A stretch of 64,000 bases of DNA from Ideonella oryzae (GCF_024055665.1 NZ_JAMXMC010000006.1:248001-312000), one strand, 5' to 3'; counted from the first letter of the stretch, positions 24,925 through 34,951 are shown. Notes: generated by a model from the letters alone, not told the origin. Translations and numbers: made by a program.

Positions 24925-26733
24925 ATGGCCAGCGGTAACGGAGACGGCGTGTTTCGCCGCATGGTCAAGCTGGTCGCCCATCCGGCGCGCGAGCTGATCA
25001 GCCGACCGCCCGAGGCGGCCTCCAGCCAGTTTGCCGACATCGAGAAGGCCGAGCTCAAGGCCATGATCGAGCGCAAGCGGCGCAACGATTTCGTCCGCAA
25101 GCGCGAGCTGGACATGCTGCGCCGCATCCGCCGCGAAGGGCTCAATGCCGAGCAGGCCCAGGCCCTGAGCGCGTCTTCGCGCATCGACGACAGCGACGTC
25201 AAGGCCACCTTGCTGCCCGGCGGCCCCGACCGCAGCGTCAAGGCCAAGATCGACGCCATCGAGCGCCAGATGGTGGGCATCGCCGGCAGCGCGGGGGCCC
25301 GCATGCCCAAGGGGGTGACCCCGCCGCCGACCCTCAACACGCCCCTGCCGCCCCCCAGCCCGCCGGTGCGGCAGCTGGCCACACCGGCCCCCATCCCGAC
25401 GCACAACGACGACGCCACCCGTCCGATGGTGGAATGGCAGGAAACCGGCCTGCCCCGCGGCGGCGAGCAGCTGCCGCCCGGCTTGCCACCCGGCATCACC
25501 GTGCCCGTGCTGCACGACACCCTGCCGCCCCCGCTGGAGCCCGCGCCGGCCCGCGCCGCAAGCCAGGCGACGGCACCCGCCATGCCCTCCGCGACGCCGG
25601 CCCCTGTCCTCGCCACATCCCCGATCAGCCTGGGGGAAGGGCCGGACATCGAGGTCAGCGAGATCTCCCACGACCAGGAGCTGGACGAGGCGGTGATCGC
25701 GTTTGCCAATGCGGATTTCACCCTGTGCGAGCGGGCACTGCGTCAGCTGACCGGCAGCCACGGCATCCGTCACGCCCACAACGACACCTGGCTGGTGCTG
25801 TTCGATTTCTACCGCGCCACCGGCCAGCAGGCCAGTTTCGACACGCTGACCAACGACTACGTGATGCAGCTGCAGCGCTCGGCGCCGCAGTGGTATTCGC
25901 TGCCCCAGCTGGTGGCCGAAGCCACGGCCGTGCCTGCGCGGGGCCAAGCCAGCGAGGTTCAGGTGGCCTGGGTCTGCCCCGCCAACCTGGATGTGGACGG
26001 GGTGGGGCAACTCGATTCCCAGACCCTGCAACTGCCCCAGCCCTGGGCGCTGGATTGGAGCCGGCTCGCGCATCTGGACGCCGACGCCGCGGCCCGCTTG
26101 TACCGACTGATGCAAGGCTGGGCCCGGCAATCGCTGCAGATGCGCTGGCTGGGCACGGACCAGCTGTTCCAGGTGCTGCAGGATGCCGCCCCGGTGGGCA
26201 TGCGCGACGCCGACCCGGCCTACTGGATGACGCGCATGGAGGCCTTGCGCCTGGTGAACCGCCCCGACCAGTTCGACGAGGTGGCCATCGACTACTGCGT
26301 CACCTACGAGGTCTCGCCGCCCAGCTGGGAAAACACCCGCTGCGCGGTGCGACTGGATGGGGCTGGCGCCAGCACCCAGGCCGCTCCGCTGTCGGTGATC
26401 GGCGAGGCCGTCACCACCCTGCAGGAGCTGGGCGAGGGCGAGGGCAGCCAGAGCCTGACCACCCTGGAGCTCTCAGGCCAGCTCTCGGGCGATATCAGCG
26501 CTTTGCTGGGTGTGCTGGACAGCCGCCTGGGTGAAGCCAAGCTGATCCACATCTCCTGTGCGCTGCTGATCCGGGTGGATTTCATCGCCGCCGGTGACCT
26601 GCTCAACTGGGTCATTGCCAAGCGGGCCGAGGGTCGGCAGATCCGCTTCACCGAGGTGCACCGCCTGGTGGCGCTGATGTTCCGCGCCATGGGCATCATC
26701 GAGCACGCCCCGGTGCAGCTGCGCCAGGTCTGA
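24925..26733 (+). CDS. Conserved hypothetical protein with a C-terminal STAS-like domain
   Basis: 602 aa. Residues 30-100 form charged helices (EKAELKAMIERKRRNDF). Residues 130-230 are a Pro-rich linker. Residues 255-330 look like TPR-type helical repeats (FANADFTLCERALRQL). The C-terminal 90 residues, LELSGQLSGDISALLGVLDSR through KLIHISCALLIRVDFIAAGDLLNW, resemble a STAS fold. No enzyme motif or signal peptide. It follows dksA by 33 bp, so it may share its transcript. I do not know its function. Confidence 0.75.
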   Translation: MASGNGDGVFRRMVKLVAHPARELISRPPEAASSQFADIEKAELKAMIERKRRNDFVRKRELDMLRRIRREGLNAEQAQALSASSRIDDSDVKATLLPGGPDRSVKAKIDAIERQMVGIAGSAGARMPKGVTPPPTLNTPLPPPSPPVRQLATPAPIPTHNDDATRPMVEWQETGLPRGGEQLPPGLPPGITVPVLHDTLPPPLEPAPARAASQATAPAMPSATPAPVLATSPISLGEGPDIEVSEISHDQELDEAVIAFANADFTLCERALRQLTGSHGIRHAHNDTWLVLFDFYRATGQQASFDTLTNDYVMQLQRSAPQWYSLPQLVAEATAVPARGQASEVQVAWVCPANLDVDGVGQLDSQTLQLPQPWALDWSRLAHLDADAAARLYRLMQGWARQSLQMRWLGTDQLFQVLQDAAPVGMRDADPAYWMTRMEALRLVNRPDQFDEVAIDYCVTYEVSPPSWENTRCAVRLDGAGASTQAAPLSVIGEAVTTLQELGEGEGSQSLTTLELSGQLSGDISALLGVLDSRLGEAKLIHISCALLIRVDFIAAGDLLNWVIAKRAEGRQIRFTEVHRLVALMFRAMGIIEHAPVQLRQV

Positions 26734-26753
26734 TCTGACCTGGCCTGGCCGGC

Positions 26754-26776
26754 GCCCGGGATGGGATATCCCGGGC
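26754..26776. terminator. Bidirectional-type hairpin between convergent genes
   Basis: GCCCGGGAT-GGGAT-ATCCCGGGC, perfect 9-bp stem lying between the 602-aa gene stop (plus strand) and the DUF1566 gene stop (minus strand). No T run on either side. Confidence 0.55.
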
Positions 26777-26785
26777 GGAGACCGC

Positions 26786-27280
26786 TCAGCGTGCGTTGCG
26801 CACCAGCCGCACGGCGGCCAGATCCAGGAAGTCCCAGGGCTGGATCTCGCCCAGGGCAAAGTTGACAAAGTTCACCCCGAACGGGTCATTGTCCCAACGC
26901 ATCGTGGTGGAGCTCTGGTAGTTGTCCGAGGTCGCCCCCGGAAACACCACCGGATCCAGCGCCGGCCAGGTGTGCTGGCGGTCCACCAGACTGGACAACT
27001 CCTTGATGTTGGGCAGCCGCCAGGCCGCATGCGTGGCCGAGGCCTGCTGCTTCGCGTGGTCCAGCGCGGCCTGCCAGGTGAGGGTCACGGGCGTGCCGCC
27101 GCAGGTGCTGCCCGTCCAGGCCTGGCCTTCCGCGCAGCGGCGCCAGACCAGGCCGGTGGCCGTGTCCAGCACCTCGGGCACGCCGTTGACCGAGGGCAGG
27201 CGCGCGAAAGGGGCCGCCGCGGCGGGCAGCGTGGTCAGGGCACACAGGCCCAGCAACGGCCAGAGGGTTCGGATTCGCAT
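26786..27280 (-). CDS. Secreted DUF1566 (Lcl C-terminal type) protein
   Basis: 164 aa from ATG 27280, with GAGGA 9 bases upstream; an earlier in-frame ATG overlaps the preceding gene. Signal peptide RIRTLWPLLGLCALTTLPAAAAP. The body holds the DUF1566 pattern: TGLVWRRCAEGQ, TWQAALDHAKQ, WRLPNIKELSSLVD, and a C-terminal PWDFLDLAAVRLVRNAR strand. The domain occurs in exported and surface proteins and may bind or stabilise extracellular partners. The function is unknown. It starts 14 bp inside or next to the end of the companion DUF1566 gene. Confidence 0.82.
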   Translation of the reverse strand: MRIRTLWPLLGLCALTTLPAAAAPFARLPSVNGVPEVLDTATGLVWRRCAEGQAWTGSTCGGTPVTLTWQAALDHAKQQASATHAAWRLPNIKELSSLVDRQHTWPALDPVVFPGATSDNYQSSTTMRWDNDPFGVNFVNFALGEIQPWDFLDLAAVRLVRNAR

Positions 27281-27294
27281 CGAGAGGTTCCTCG

Positions 27295-28014
27295 TCATGG
27301 GTTCTTGTGCACCAGGCGGGCATATTCCTTGTACTGGCGATTCATGGGATACACGGTGCCATCCATGAAGTTCACCGCCCAGAACTCGTCAGGCTTGTCG
27401 ATGCGGGCCTCCCGGGCCCAGTACAGCCTGCTGCTCACGGTGGACGGGAACCACCGGGTGTCGATGGCCGGACCGGGGTAGGTCGTGGTGTACAGCAGCA
27501 AGGTCTCGAGCTGGGCCGTGGCCGGCAGGTTCCAGTCCGAGTAGCCGCACAGCCCGGTGGCATTCACCTGCTTGACATAGTCACGGTAGTTGTAGGGACC
27601 GGTCGGATAGTGGGTCACCTGAGTGCCCACATCCAACTGCCACAGCAGATGGGTCACGTTGTCCAGGGTGCAGGCCCATTCGTTCTCCCCGCTGCCGCGC
27701 GGAGGATCGGCAGGGCAGCTGCCCTGCCCCGCCACCTCGCCGCTGCGGCAGACCTTGGTGAAGGAGAAACCCGCCACGCCATCGCGGTTGTTGGGGGCGG
27801 TGGCATCCCGGCCGTATTCCGCATCCTGCCCGGTGCCCGCGCACTGGGTGGTGTACTGTCCATTGACGACACAAGTCGTGTAGCCGGTGTCGTTCAGTGG
27901 CGGGGTGGCGAATGCCGGGGTGCTGCCCAGGGCGCCGAGCACCAGCCCGCCCAGGCCGGCCCAGGCCCCACGCACCCGGCACCGGGTTCGGAAAGAACGC
28001 TGTTGGGGTATCAA
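27295..28014 (-). CDS. Secreted DUF1566-type protein, paralogue of the neighbour
   Basis: About 239 aa if TTG 28014 is used, which has AGGGAG 5 bases upstream and gives a clean signal peptide (GGLVLGALGSTPAFA). A GTG at 28077 in the same frame has no ribosome site. Mature part: several cysteines, DNVTHLLWQLDVGTQ, CGYSDWNLPATAQLETLLLYT, and a C-terminal YKEYARLVHKN. This matches the W-[RN]-LP-x3-EL core of DUF1566. It forms a tandem pair with the 164-aa gene downstream. Confidence 0.75.
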   Translation of the reverse strand: MIPQQRSFRTRCRVRGAWAGLGGLVLGALGSTPAFATPPLNDTGYTTCVVNGQYTTQCAGTGQDAEYGRDATAPNNRDGVAGFSFTKVCRSGEVAGQGSCPADPPRGSGENEWACTLDNVTHLLWQLDVGTQVTHYPTGPYNYRDYVKQVNATGLCGYSDWNLPATAQLETLLLYTTTYPGPAIDTRWFPSTVSSRLYWAREARIDKPDEFWAVNFMDGTVYPMNRQYKEYARLVHKNP

Positions 28015-28144
28015 AAGGAACTCCCTGCAATAAGGTGTCCGGCATTGTTCCGGGTCCCCCTTTCGGGGGAATCCCACATCGCAGTGACATCTCGGCCTGG
28101 ACCCCCCTTGTGTTTGGGAGAGTCATCCCTACCTACGGCCACCT

Positions 28145-28696
28145 ATGCACACCTACCACGGCACCACCATCCTCAGCGTGCGCCGCCAGTTGCCCGACGG
28201 GCGCTGGCAGGTGGCCCTGGGCGGCGATGGCCAGGTCACCCTCGGCCACACCGTCGTCAAGTCCAGCGCGCGCAAGGTCCGCAAGCTCCACCATGACCAG
28301 GTGCTGGCCGGCTTTGCCGGCGCCACGGCCGACGCCTTCACCCTGTTCGAGCGCTTCGAGGCCAAGCTGGAGAAGCACTCCGGCCACCTGGTGCGCGCAG
28401 CCATCGAGCTCACGCGCGACTGGCGCACCGACAAGGTCCTGCGCAACCTGGAGGCCATGCTGGCGGTGGCCGACCGCGAGGCTTCGCTGATCATCACCGG
28501 CAATGGCGACGTGCTGGAGCCGGAACTGGGCCTGGTGGCCATCGGCTCGGGTGGGGCTTATGCCCAGGCCGCCGCCAAGGCGCTGCTGCTGAACTCCGAA
28601 CTGGACGCCCCGACCATCATCAAGAAGTCGCTGGAGATTGCCGGCGACATCTGCATCTACACCAACCAGAACCACACGATCGAGGTGCTGGAATGA
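28145..28696 (+). CDS. hslV: ATP-dependent protease subunit HslV
   Basis: 183 aa. Peptidase of the HslUV (ClpQY) protease. The catalytic threonine is expected at residue 7 after removal of MHTYHG, giving the mature start TTILSVRR; short propeptides of this kind are usual in Burkholderiales. [28 protein letters not shown] and IAIGSGG-type [18 protein letters not shown] motifs are intact. Its stop overlaps hslU by 4 bp. Confidence 0.97.
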   Translation: MHTYHGTTILSVRRQLPDGRWQVALGGDGQVTLGHTVVKSSARKVRKLHHDQVLAGFAGATADAFTLFERFEAKLEKHSGHLVRAAIELTRDWRTDKVLRNLEAMLAVADREASLIITGNGDVLEPELGLVAIGSGGAYAQAAAKALLLNSELDAPTIIKKSLEIAGDICIYTNQNHTIEVLE

Positions 28697-30066
28697 GCAC
28701 GGACACGAGCACCGACACCCCCTCGATGATGACGCCGCAGGAGATCGTCTCCGAACTCGACCGCCACATCGTCGGCCAGAACGCCGCCAAGCGCGCGGTG
28801 GCCATCGCGCTGCGCAACCGCTGGCGGCGCCAACAGGTCGAGCCCAAGCTGCGCGCCGAGATCACGCCCAAGAACATCCTGATGATCGGCCCCACCGGCG
28901 TGGGCAAGACCGAGATCGCCCGCCGCCTGGCCCAACTGGCCGACGCCCCCTTCATCAAGGTGGAGGCCACCAAGTTCACCGAGGTGGGCTATGTGGGCAA
29001 GGATGTGGACACCATCATCCGCGACCTGATGGAGGTGGCCATCAAGCAAGAGCGCGACGCCGCCATCCGGCGCCACCGCATGCGTGCCGAGGAGGCCGCC
29101 GAGGACCGCATCCTGGACATCCTGGTGCCGCCGCCGCGCCATGGTGGTGCCGAGTTCGGTTTTGCGGCCTCGGCCACCCCCGCCCCGGACAACACCGCCC
29201 GCCAGGTCATGCGCAAGCGCCTGCGCGAAGGCGCATTGGACGACAAGGAGATCGAGCTGGAACTGGCCGAGACCCGGGCCAATGTGGACATCGTCACCCC
29301 GCCGGGCATGGAGGAGATGGCCGAGCAGCTGAAAGGCCTGTTCTCGCAGATGGGCACGGCCAAGAAGACCCAGCGCAAGCTCAAGGTGGCCGAGGCCCTG
29401 CGCCAGCTCATCGACGAAGAAGCGGCCAAGCTGGTCAACGAGGACGACATCAAGGCCCGTGCGCTGCACAACGCCGAGCAGAACGGCATCGTCTTCATCG
29501 ACGAGATCGACAAGGTGGCCACCCGCAGCAACACCCAGGGCAGCGATGTCTCGCGCCAGGGCGTACAGCGCGACCTGCTGCCCCTGGTCGAGGGCACGAC
29601 CGTGCAAACCAAGCACGGCATGGTCAAGACCGACCACATCCTGTTCATCGCCTCGGGCGCCTTCCACCTCTCCAAGCCCAGCGACCTGATCCCTGAGCTG
29701 CAGGGCCGCTTCCCGATCCGGGTCGAACTGCAGGCCCTGTCGGTCGACGATTTCCAGGCCATCCTCTCGAGCACCCATGCCAACCTGGTGCGCCAGTACC
29801 AGGCCTTGCTGGCCACCGAAGGCGTCACGCTGGAGATCGCGCCGGACGGCATCCGGCGACTGGCGGAGATCGCCTTCGAGGTCAACGAGCGCACCGAGAA
29901 CATCGGTGCCCGGCGCCTGGCCACGGTGATGGAGCGGCTGCTGGACGAGATCAGCTTCGACGCCCCCCGTCACGCCGGCCAGACGGTCACGCTGGATGCG
30001 GCCGCGGTGGGCACGAAGCTGGGCGAGCTGGCCCACAATGAGGATCTGTCGCGTTACATCCTCTGA
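28693..30066 (+). CDS. hslU: HslU AAA+ unfoldase
   Basis: 457 aa. Hexameric ATPase that unfolds substrates into Hsl[18 protein letters not shown] opening, Walker [15 protein letters not shown], pore region [17 protein letters not shown], Walker [11 protein letters not shown], sensor RFPIRVEL, and the C-terminal LARYIL-like LSRYIL tail that docks into HslV. Translationally coupled to hslV (ATGA). Confidence 0.98.
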   Translation: MSTDTSTDTPSMMTPQEIVSELDRHIVGQNAAKRAVAIALRNRWRRQQVEPKLRAEITPKNILMIGPTGVGKTEIARRLAQLADAPFIKVEATKFTEVGYVGKDVDTIIRDLMEVAIKQERDAAIRRHRMRAEEAAEDRILDILVPPPRHGGAEFGFAASATPAPDNTARQVMRKRLREGALDDKEIELELAETRANVDIVTPPGMEEMAEQLKGLFSQMGTAKKTQRKLKVAEALRQLIDEEAAKLVNEDDIKARALHNAEQNGIVFIDEIDKVATRSNTQGSDVSRQGVQRDLLPLVEGTTVQTKHGMVKTDHILFIASGAFHLSKPSDLIPELQGRFPIRVELQALSVDDFQAILSSTHANLVRQYQALLATEGVTLEIAPDGIRRLAEIAFEVNERTENIGARRLATVMERLLDEISFDAPRHAGQTVTLDAAAVGTKLGELAHNEDLSRYIL

Positions 30067-30121
30067 GGGGGCTTGACCGGGCGCAAGCCGGCGGGCCGCC
30101 CGCCTGCCCTAGGCTCATCGC

Positions 30122-31027
30122 ATGCCACGCCCGCCTTCTCCGCCCGCGCCCCCATCCGATTCCCAGGGTTTTGTCGACCGTGTCGCCAGCTGGGGCCTGA
30201 GCCCGGTGGCCGCCGACAACCCCCGGGCCCATCGGCTCGAACAGGCCTGGCGCTGGCCCATCATGGCGGTGCTGGTCTGCACCATCCCGGCCTTCTACGC
30301 CGAACTGCTGCAGGATCGGCCCTCTCAGCTGGCCGACATGGCCTATCTGGTGGCCGCCATGGTGGTGGGCTCGGCGCTGGCCCATGTCAGCTGGTACACC
30401 CGCCGTCCGCTGGCCCACCTGCTGGCCAACCCGACGGATGTGATGTTGGTGATCGGCCTGCTGGCGGCCGCCTTCATTCCCGACAGCCGCAGCTCCACCC
30501 TGGCGCTGGGCCTGCGGCTGCTGGTGGCCTTTCTGACGCTGTTGCGCATGGTCTGGGCGCAGCAGCACCTGGTCACGCGCGGCGGCGTGACCTACCTGCT
30601 CACCGTGTCACTGGGGGTGCTGCTGGCCTGCGGACTGGGCTTCTGGTGGCTCGAGCCCACCACGCCCACGCTGGCCGACGGCATGTGGCTGGCCTTCACC
30701 ACCGCGGCCACCGTGGGCTACGGCGACGTGGTGCCCACCACCGCCGCCTCGAAGATCTTTTCGGTCTTCGTGGTGCTGCTGGGCTTTGGCGTGCTGACGC
30801 TGGTCACCGCGGCCATCGCCACCAAATGGGTGGAAACCGAGGAGCGGCTGATCGAGCGGGAGATCATCCACGACATGCGCCACGAGATGGCGCTGCTGCG
30901 GCGGGAACTGGCCGCACTGCGGGCCGAGGTCAGCCACTACGTGGAAAACCATCCCCCACCCAGCCGTGCCAACTCACAGGGCCAGGCGGTGGGACTGGAT
31001 CTGCAGCAGCCCGTCAAAAATGAGTGA
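30122..31027 (+). CDS. Six-helix potassium channel
   Basis: 301 aa. Selectivity filter [11 protein letters not shown] in a pore loop between the last two helices; four earlier hydrophobic helices give a 6-TM voltage-gated-like layout, but the S4-like segment has few arginines. A C-terminal cytoplasmic coiled coil ([31 protein letters not shown]) probably helps tetramer assembly. No RCK domain. The last 54 bp overlap the 3' end of coaX on the opposite strand. Confidence 0.9.
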   Translation: MPRPPSPPAPPSDSQGFVDRVASWGLSPVAADNPRAHRLEQAWRWPIMAVLVCTIPAFYAELLQDRPSQLADMAYLVAAMVVGSALAHVSWYTRRPLAHLLANPTDVMLVIGLLAAAFIPDSRSSTLALGLRLLVAFLTLLRMVWAQQHLVTRGGVTYLLTVSLGVLLACGLGFWWLEPTTPTLADGMWLAFTTAATVGYGDVVPTTAASKIFSVFVVLLGFGVLTLVTAAIATKWVETEERLIEREIIHDMRHEMALLRRELAALRAEVSHYVENHPPPSRANSQGQAVGLDLQQPVKNE

Positions 31028-31744
31028 CTCCACGAGTTCGTGGGGCATGTCCAGATAGGGTGCCACCTTCCAGCCCGCGCCACCGGTCATCAGCAACATG
31101 GGCTCCTCGCCATCGCTGTGCTCGGCCAGATGGCGACGCATGCGGGCGATGGCCCCGGTGATCGCATAGGTGCCGCCGCTGGTCAGGGCGTCGGAGGTGT
31201 TGGCCGGAAACGGCACCACCTCGCCGGTGGGCACCCGCAGGCCGGCCGTCCCGCTTTCCAGGGCCCGCAGCATGATGCCGTGCCCCGGCAGGATCAGCCC
31301 GCCCAGGAAGCGGCCGTCGCGGTCCAGCGCGTCCACCGTCACGGCCGTGCCCACCATCACCACCACCACCGGCCGCGCCGGCCCGCGCGCAAGCATGTGG
31401 CCGCGGGCGCCGATCAGCGCCACCCAGCGGTCCGCGCCCAGGCGCATCGGGTGGTCATAGCCATTGGTCACGCCCGCCTCGTGGGCGGAAGGGACCACCC
31501 AGCGCGGCGTCAGATCCCACAGCTCCAGTTGCTCCTCGACGCGGCGGCGCACCGCCTCGCCCGCCACCACACAACCCAGCATCGACGCCGGCGCGGACAG
31601 GGCGCGCCAGTCCTGCTCGGCCAGCACGTCGATGTTCTCGAGGAACACCGCGCCCTGGGCCATCACGGCGGCGCCAGGCTGAGGCGAGGCATAGAGCGCC
31701 CACTTCAGCCGCGTGTTGCCGATATCGATCGCCAGAAAACTCAT
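30974..31744 (-). CDS. coaX: Type III pantothenate kinase
   Basis: 256 aa. First step of CoA synthesis, ASKHA fold. [13 protein letters not shown] is the phosphate-binding loop, [11 protein letters not shown] the pantothenate-side motif, [13 protein letters not shown] the second phosphate motif, and [15 protein letters not shown] the next conserved block. The [14 protein letters not shown] adenosine motif is present. Convergent with the K+ channel gene, with a 54-bp overlap of the coding ends. Confidence 0.95.
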   Translation of the reverse strand: MSFLAIDIGNTRLKWALYASPQPGAAVMAQGAVFLENIDVLAEQDWRALSAPASMLGCVVAGEAVRRRVEEQLELWDLTPRWVVPSAHEAGVTNGYDHPMRLGADRWVALIGARGHMLARGPARPVVVVMVGTAVTVDALDRDGRFLGGLILPGHGIMLRALESGTAGLRVPTGEVVPFPANTSDALTSGGTYAITGAIARMRRHLAEHSDGEEPMLLMTGGAGWKVAPYLDMPHELVESLIFDGLLQIQSHRLAL

Positions 31745-31806
31745 CGCGGGTCCATCGCTGTCAGTCGGTCGAAGGGATTATCGACCCGCGATGGTGTGTC
31801 GCCGGC

Positions 31807-32691
31807 TCAGGCGCCAGCGACAGGGTCGACCGGCGCGCGCGAAAGCACCTTCTCCATCAGCTCGCCCCAGCTGCCGGCCGGCGAATGGGCCAGGTCGCGT
31901 TCGCGCTGGGAGATGAGTTCCTGGAAGGCCTGCGACTGCTTGTCGGGGTAGCGGTCCAGCGCGCGCTGGCGCGGCGGCTCGGCGAAATGGGCCGCCGCCT
32001 TGCGGACCACCGAGTGGTAGATCTGCGAAACGCGGGACGGCGTGACCTTGAGGGACTTGGCCACCTCCACCGGCGTCAGTCCCACGCCCAGGTAGGACTC
32101 GATCACCAGGCGTTCACGCTCGGGCAGTTCGGCAAAGAACTGCTCCAGGCGGCGCAGCACGATGCCGGTGTCCACCCGCGCCTCGACCTCTTCCTGGGGG
32201 GTGGCCGGATGGTGGCGGTGGCTGGCGTCATCGGGCTCATCGTCCAGGCTGCTCTGGTTGCGCCCCATCTGATCTGCTTGCAGCAGCGCCTGAACCTCGT
32301 CCATGTCCAGCCCGGTCAGTTCGGTCAGCTCCGCCAGCGATGGCTCCTTGCCGTGGCAACTGCGGTGGCGCTCCCGGGCAATCTGGATGATCTTGATCTT
32401 CCGGCGCTCCCCACGGGAGAGGAAGTCCATCTGGCGCAGCTCGTCGAGCATGGCGCCCTTCACGCGCATGCGCGCGTAGCGCACGAAGGCCTGCTGGGCT
32501 TCCTCGGTCTCGCGGTCGCCCTCCCATGAGAAGGTGACGGCGGCCTGTGCCACCGCGATCAGCCCAACCTGGATCAGGTCGGCCCGCTCCACATTGGCAG
32601 GCAGATGGCGCACCAGCGCCTGCGCCTGCTTGCGCACCCAGGATTGGTTCTTCGCGATGAGAACCGAGGGCACACCATCCATGGAGATCAT
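31807..32691 (-). CDS. FliA/WhiG-type sigma factor (sigma-28 family)
   Basis: 294 aa. Region 2 pattern ADLIQVGLIAVAQAAVTF and FVRYARMRVKGAMLDELRQMDFLSRG is FliA-like. Region 3 covers GKEPSLAELTELTGLDMDEVQALL. Region 4 has LPERERLVIESYLGVGLTPVEVAKSLKVTPSRVSQIYHSVV. About 55 residues of tail extend past region 4, longer than classical FliA. No flagellar or chemotaxis genes lie in the window, so it may be FliA itself at a separate locus or a paralogous alternative sigma factor. Monocistronic. Confidence 0.82.
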   Translation of the reverse strand: MISMDGVPSVLIAKNQSWVRKQAQALVRHLPANVERADLIQVGLIAVAQAAVTFSWEGDRETEEAQQAFVRYARMRVKGAMLDELRQMDFLSRGERRKIKIIQIARERHRSCHGKEPSLAELTELTGLDMDEVQALLQADQMGRNQSSLDDEPDDASHRHHPATPQEEVEARVDTGIVLRRLEQFFAELPERERLVIESYLGVGLTPVEVAKSLKVTPSRVSQIYHSVVRKAAAHFAEPPRQRALDRYPDKQSQAFQELISQRERDLAHSPAGSWGELMEKVLSRAPVDPVAGA

Positions 32692-32809
32692 GGTGCGATC
32701 TTAGGGACCGAGGCCCCCACCCCGATAGAGCAAGGAACCCTGTTTTCTCCCCCAAGTTCATGCCCTAGAGGGCTTGACAGCGCGCACGGAAGGCGCAGGA
32801 CGTCTGGAA

Positions 32810-33298
32810 TCAGGGCTTCTTGCGCAGAGCGGCCAGCTCGGCCGGGCTCAGCTGGCCGTCATGGTTGGTGTCGAGCGTATCGAACTGCGCCGCCAGCCGG
32901 GGGTGGCCCGCCACCTCGTCCCGGCTCAGTTGGCCGTCTCCGTTCTTGTCCAGCTTGGCAAAGGCGCTCGCTGGTGCCGCCGCGCTGGCACCGGCGCTGG
33001 CGCCGGAGGCCTTGCTGTCTTTCAGTTCACGGTGATAGGCGTGGAACTCCTTGGGGGTGATCTGCCCATCCTTGTTGGCATCGATCTCGTCGAAATGCGC
33101 GGCCAGGGCCGGTGCTGCCTGGGCTTCTTCACGGCTGATCTTGCCATCGCCATTGGTGTCCAGCGCCTTGAAACGCTCGGCCGCCGCGGCCCGGCCCTGC
33201 GCCGGCCCGGAGGCCGCCGTCGAAGCCGGATCGGCCGCCTGGGCCACAGATGCGGAGAAGGCCGCGGTCAGGACGGTCAGGCAAAGAAGGGTTCGCAT
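32810..33298 (-). CDS. Exported protein with four EF-hands
   Basis: 162 aa. Signal peptide ending in VAQAAD. Four canonical calcium loops are present: DTNGDGKISREE, DANKDGQITPKE, DKNGDGQLSRDE and DTNHDGQLSPAE, arranged as two pairs separated by an Ala/Ser-rich linker (SGASAGASAAAP). Each loop keeps Asp at 1, Asp at 3 or 5, Gly at 6 and Glu at 12, so all four should bind Ca2+. Probably a periplasmic Ca2+-binding protein; partner unknown. Confidence 0.88.
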   Translation of the reverse strand: MRTLLCLTVLTAAFSASVAQAADPASTAASGPAQGRAAAAERFKALDTNGDGKISREEAQAAPALAAHFDEIDANKDGQITPKEFHAYHRELKDSKASGASAGASAAAPASAFAKLDKNGDGQLSRDEVAGHPRLAAQFDTLDTNHDGQLSPAELAALRKKP

Positions 33299-33481
33299 GG
33301 GTGAAATCCTCGCTTGGAAAGGGGGAAAGACAGGCCTGTCGGGGCCCGCGCTGTCCTTCTCAACGGCACGGCCCGATCCTCGGTTGGCCGCCCCTGCCCA
33401 TCCTTACCCGCGTTTACATGGCGGTCCGGTCATCCCGGCGGGTGCCATCGACACTGCATGTGCAGGCCCCACAATCGTCCC

Positions 33482-34951
33482 ATGATCGACGCCCCCTTCA
33501 TCCCCCCGGAACAGTTCACCGACCCCGACGCGGCCCTGGCCCGCGTCGTCGAGCTCTACAACACCCAGGTGCAGCACCTGCGGCAGAAGCTGCGCGACTA
33601 CGTGGCCGGGCAGGACCTGGGCGGGCGGGTGCGGGCTTGGTACCCCAGCGTGCGGGTACAGGTGGACACGGCCCCGCGCCACGACACCCGGCTGAGCTAC
33701 GGCTTCGTGGCCGGCCCCGGCCAGTACGAAACCACCCTCACCCGGCCGGACCTGTTCGGCCACTACTACCGGGAGCAGTTCGCCCTGCTGCTGAAGAACC
33801 ACGGCATCGGGCTGGAAGTGGGGCTGGGCCGGCAACCGATCCCGGTGCATTTTTCGCTGGCCGACGATGAGCATGTGGAAGGTCACCTGAGCAGCGAACG
33901 CCGCCGGCGCCTGTCCGAGCACTTCGACCTGCCGGACCTGGCCGCCATGGACGACGGCATCGCCAATGGCACCTACGAGCCCGGGCCGCGCGAGCCGCAG
34001 CCGCTGGCCCTGTTCACCGCGCCACGGATGGACTACTCGCTGCACCGGCTGCGCCACTACACCGGCACCGCCCCCGATCACTTCCAGAACTTCGTGCTGT
34101 TCACGAACTACCAGTTCTACATCGACGAGTTCATCCGCCTGGGCCGGCAGCTGATGCAAAGCCCCGAGAGCGAATACATCGCCTTCGTCGAGCCGGGCAA
34201 TGTGGTGACGCCCCGGGTCGACCGGGCGGCCCAGGCCAGCGGCTCGCCCCCGCCGCGCCTGCCGCAGATGCCGGCCTACCACCTGGTGCGCGAGGACGGC
34301 TGCGGTATCACCATGGTCAACATCGGTGTGGGCCCCTCTAACGCCAAGACGGCCAGCGACCACATTGCCGTGCTGCGGCCCCACGCCTGGCTGATGCTGG
34401 GCCACTGCGCCGGCCTGCGCAACACCCAGCAGCTGGGCGACTACGTGCTGGCCCACGGCTATGTGCGCGAGGACCATGTGCTGGACGAGGAACTGCCGCT
34501 GTGGGTACCCATCCCGGCCCTGGCCGAGGTGCAGCTGGCGCTCGAACAGGCGGTGGCCGAGATCACCCAGCTGTCGGGCTACGAACTGAAGAAGGTGCTG
34601 CGCACCGGCACCGTGGCCACCACCGACAACCGCAACTGGGAGCTGCTGCCGCATCCGGGTCCCGAGCGCCGCTTCAGCCAAAGCCGTGCGGTGGCGCTGG
34701 ACATGGAAAGCGCCACCATCGCCGCCAACGGCTTCCGCTTCCGGGTGCCCTACGGCACGCTGCTGTGCGTGTCCGACAAGCCGCTGCACGGCGAGATCAA
34801 GCTGCCCGGCATGGCCAACCACTTCTACCGCGAGCGGGTGGACCAGCACCTGCGCATCGGCATCCGCGCGCTTGAGCTGCTGCGCGCCGGCGGCTCGGGC
34901 CCCCTGCACAGCCGCAAGCTGCGCAGCTTCGCCGAGGTCGCCTTCCAGTAA
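33482..34951 (+). CDS. amn: AMP nucleosidase
   Basis: 489 aa from ATG 33482, matching the usual length; the open frame extends upstream but without support. Hydrolyses AMP to adenine and ribose 5-phosphate. The N-terminal Amn-specific domain (up to about residue 180) is followed by the nucleoside phosphorylase-like domain with MVNIGVGPSNAKTASDHIAVLRPHAWLMLGHCAGLR and the C-terminal VALDMESATIAANGFRFRVPYGTLLCVSDKPLHGEIKLPG. The MES-A/T element binds ribose. Single gene, followed by a GC hairpin. Confidence 0.97.
   Translation: MIDAPFIPPEQFTDPDAALARVVELYNTQVQHLRQKLRDYVAGQDLGGRVRAWYPSVRVQVDTAPRHDTRLSYGFVAGPGQYETTLTRPDLFGHYYREQFALLLKNHGIGLEVGLGRQPIPVHFSLADDEHVEGHLSSERRRRLSEHFDLPDLAAMDDGIANGTYEPGPREPQPLALFTAPRMDYSLHRLRHYTGTAPDHFQNFVLFTNYQFYIDEFIRLGRQLMQSPESEYIAFVEPGNVVTPRVDRAAQASGSPPPRLPQMPAYHLVREDGCGITMVNIGVGPSNAKTASDHIAVLRPHAWLMLGHCAGLRNTQQLGDYVLAHGYVREDHVLDEELPLWVPIPALAEVQLALEQAVAEITQLSGYELKKVLRTGTVATTDNRNWELLPHPGPERRFSQSRAVALDMESATIAANGFRFRVPYGTLLCVSDKPLHGEIKLPGMANHFYRERVDQHLRIGIRALELLRAGGSGPLHSRKLRSFAEVAFQ

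Noticed and set aside
23004-25721. 905-codon minus-strand frame
   Set aside because: Antisense to the COG0523, dksA and 602-aa genes, which have clear motifs and ribosome sites.
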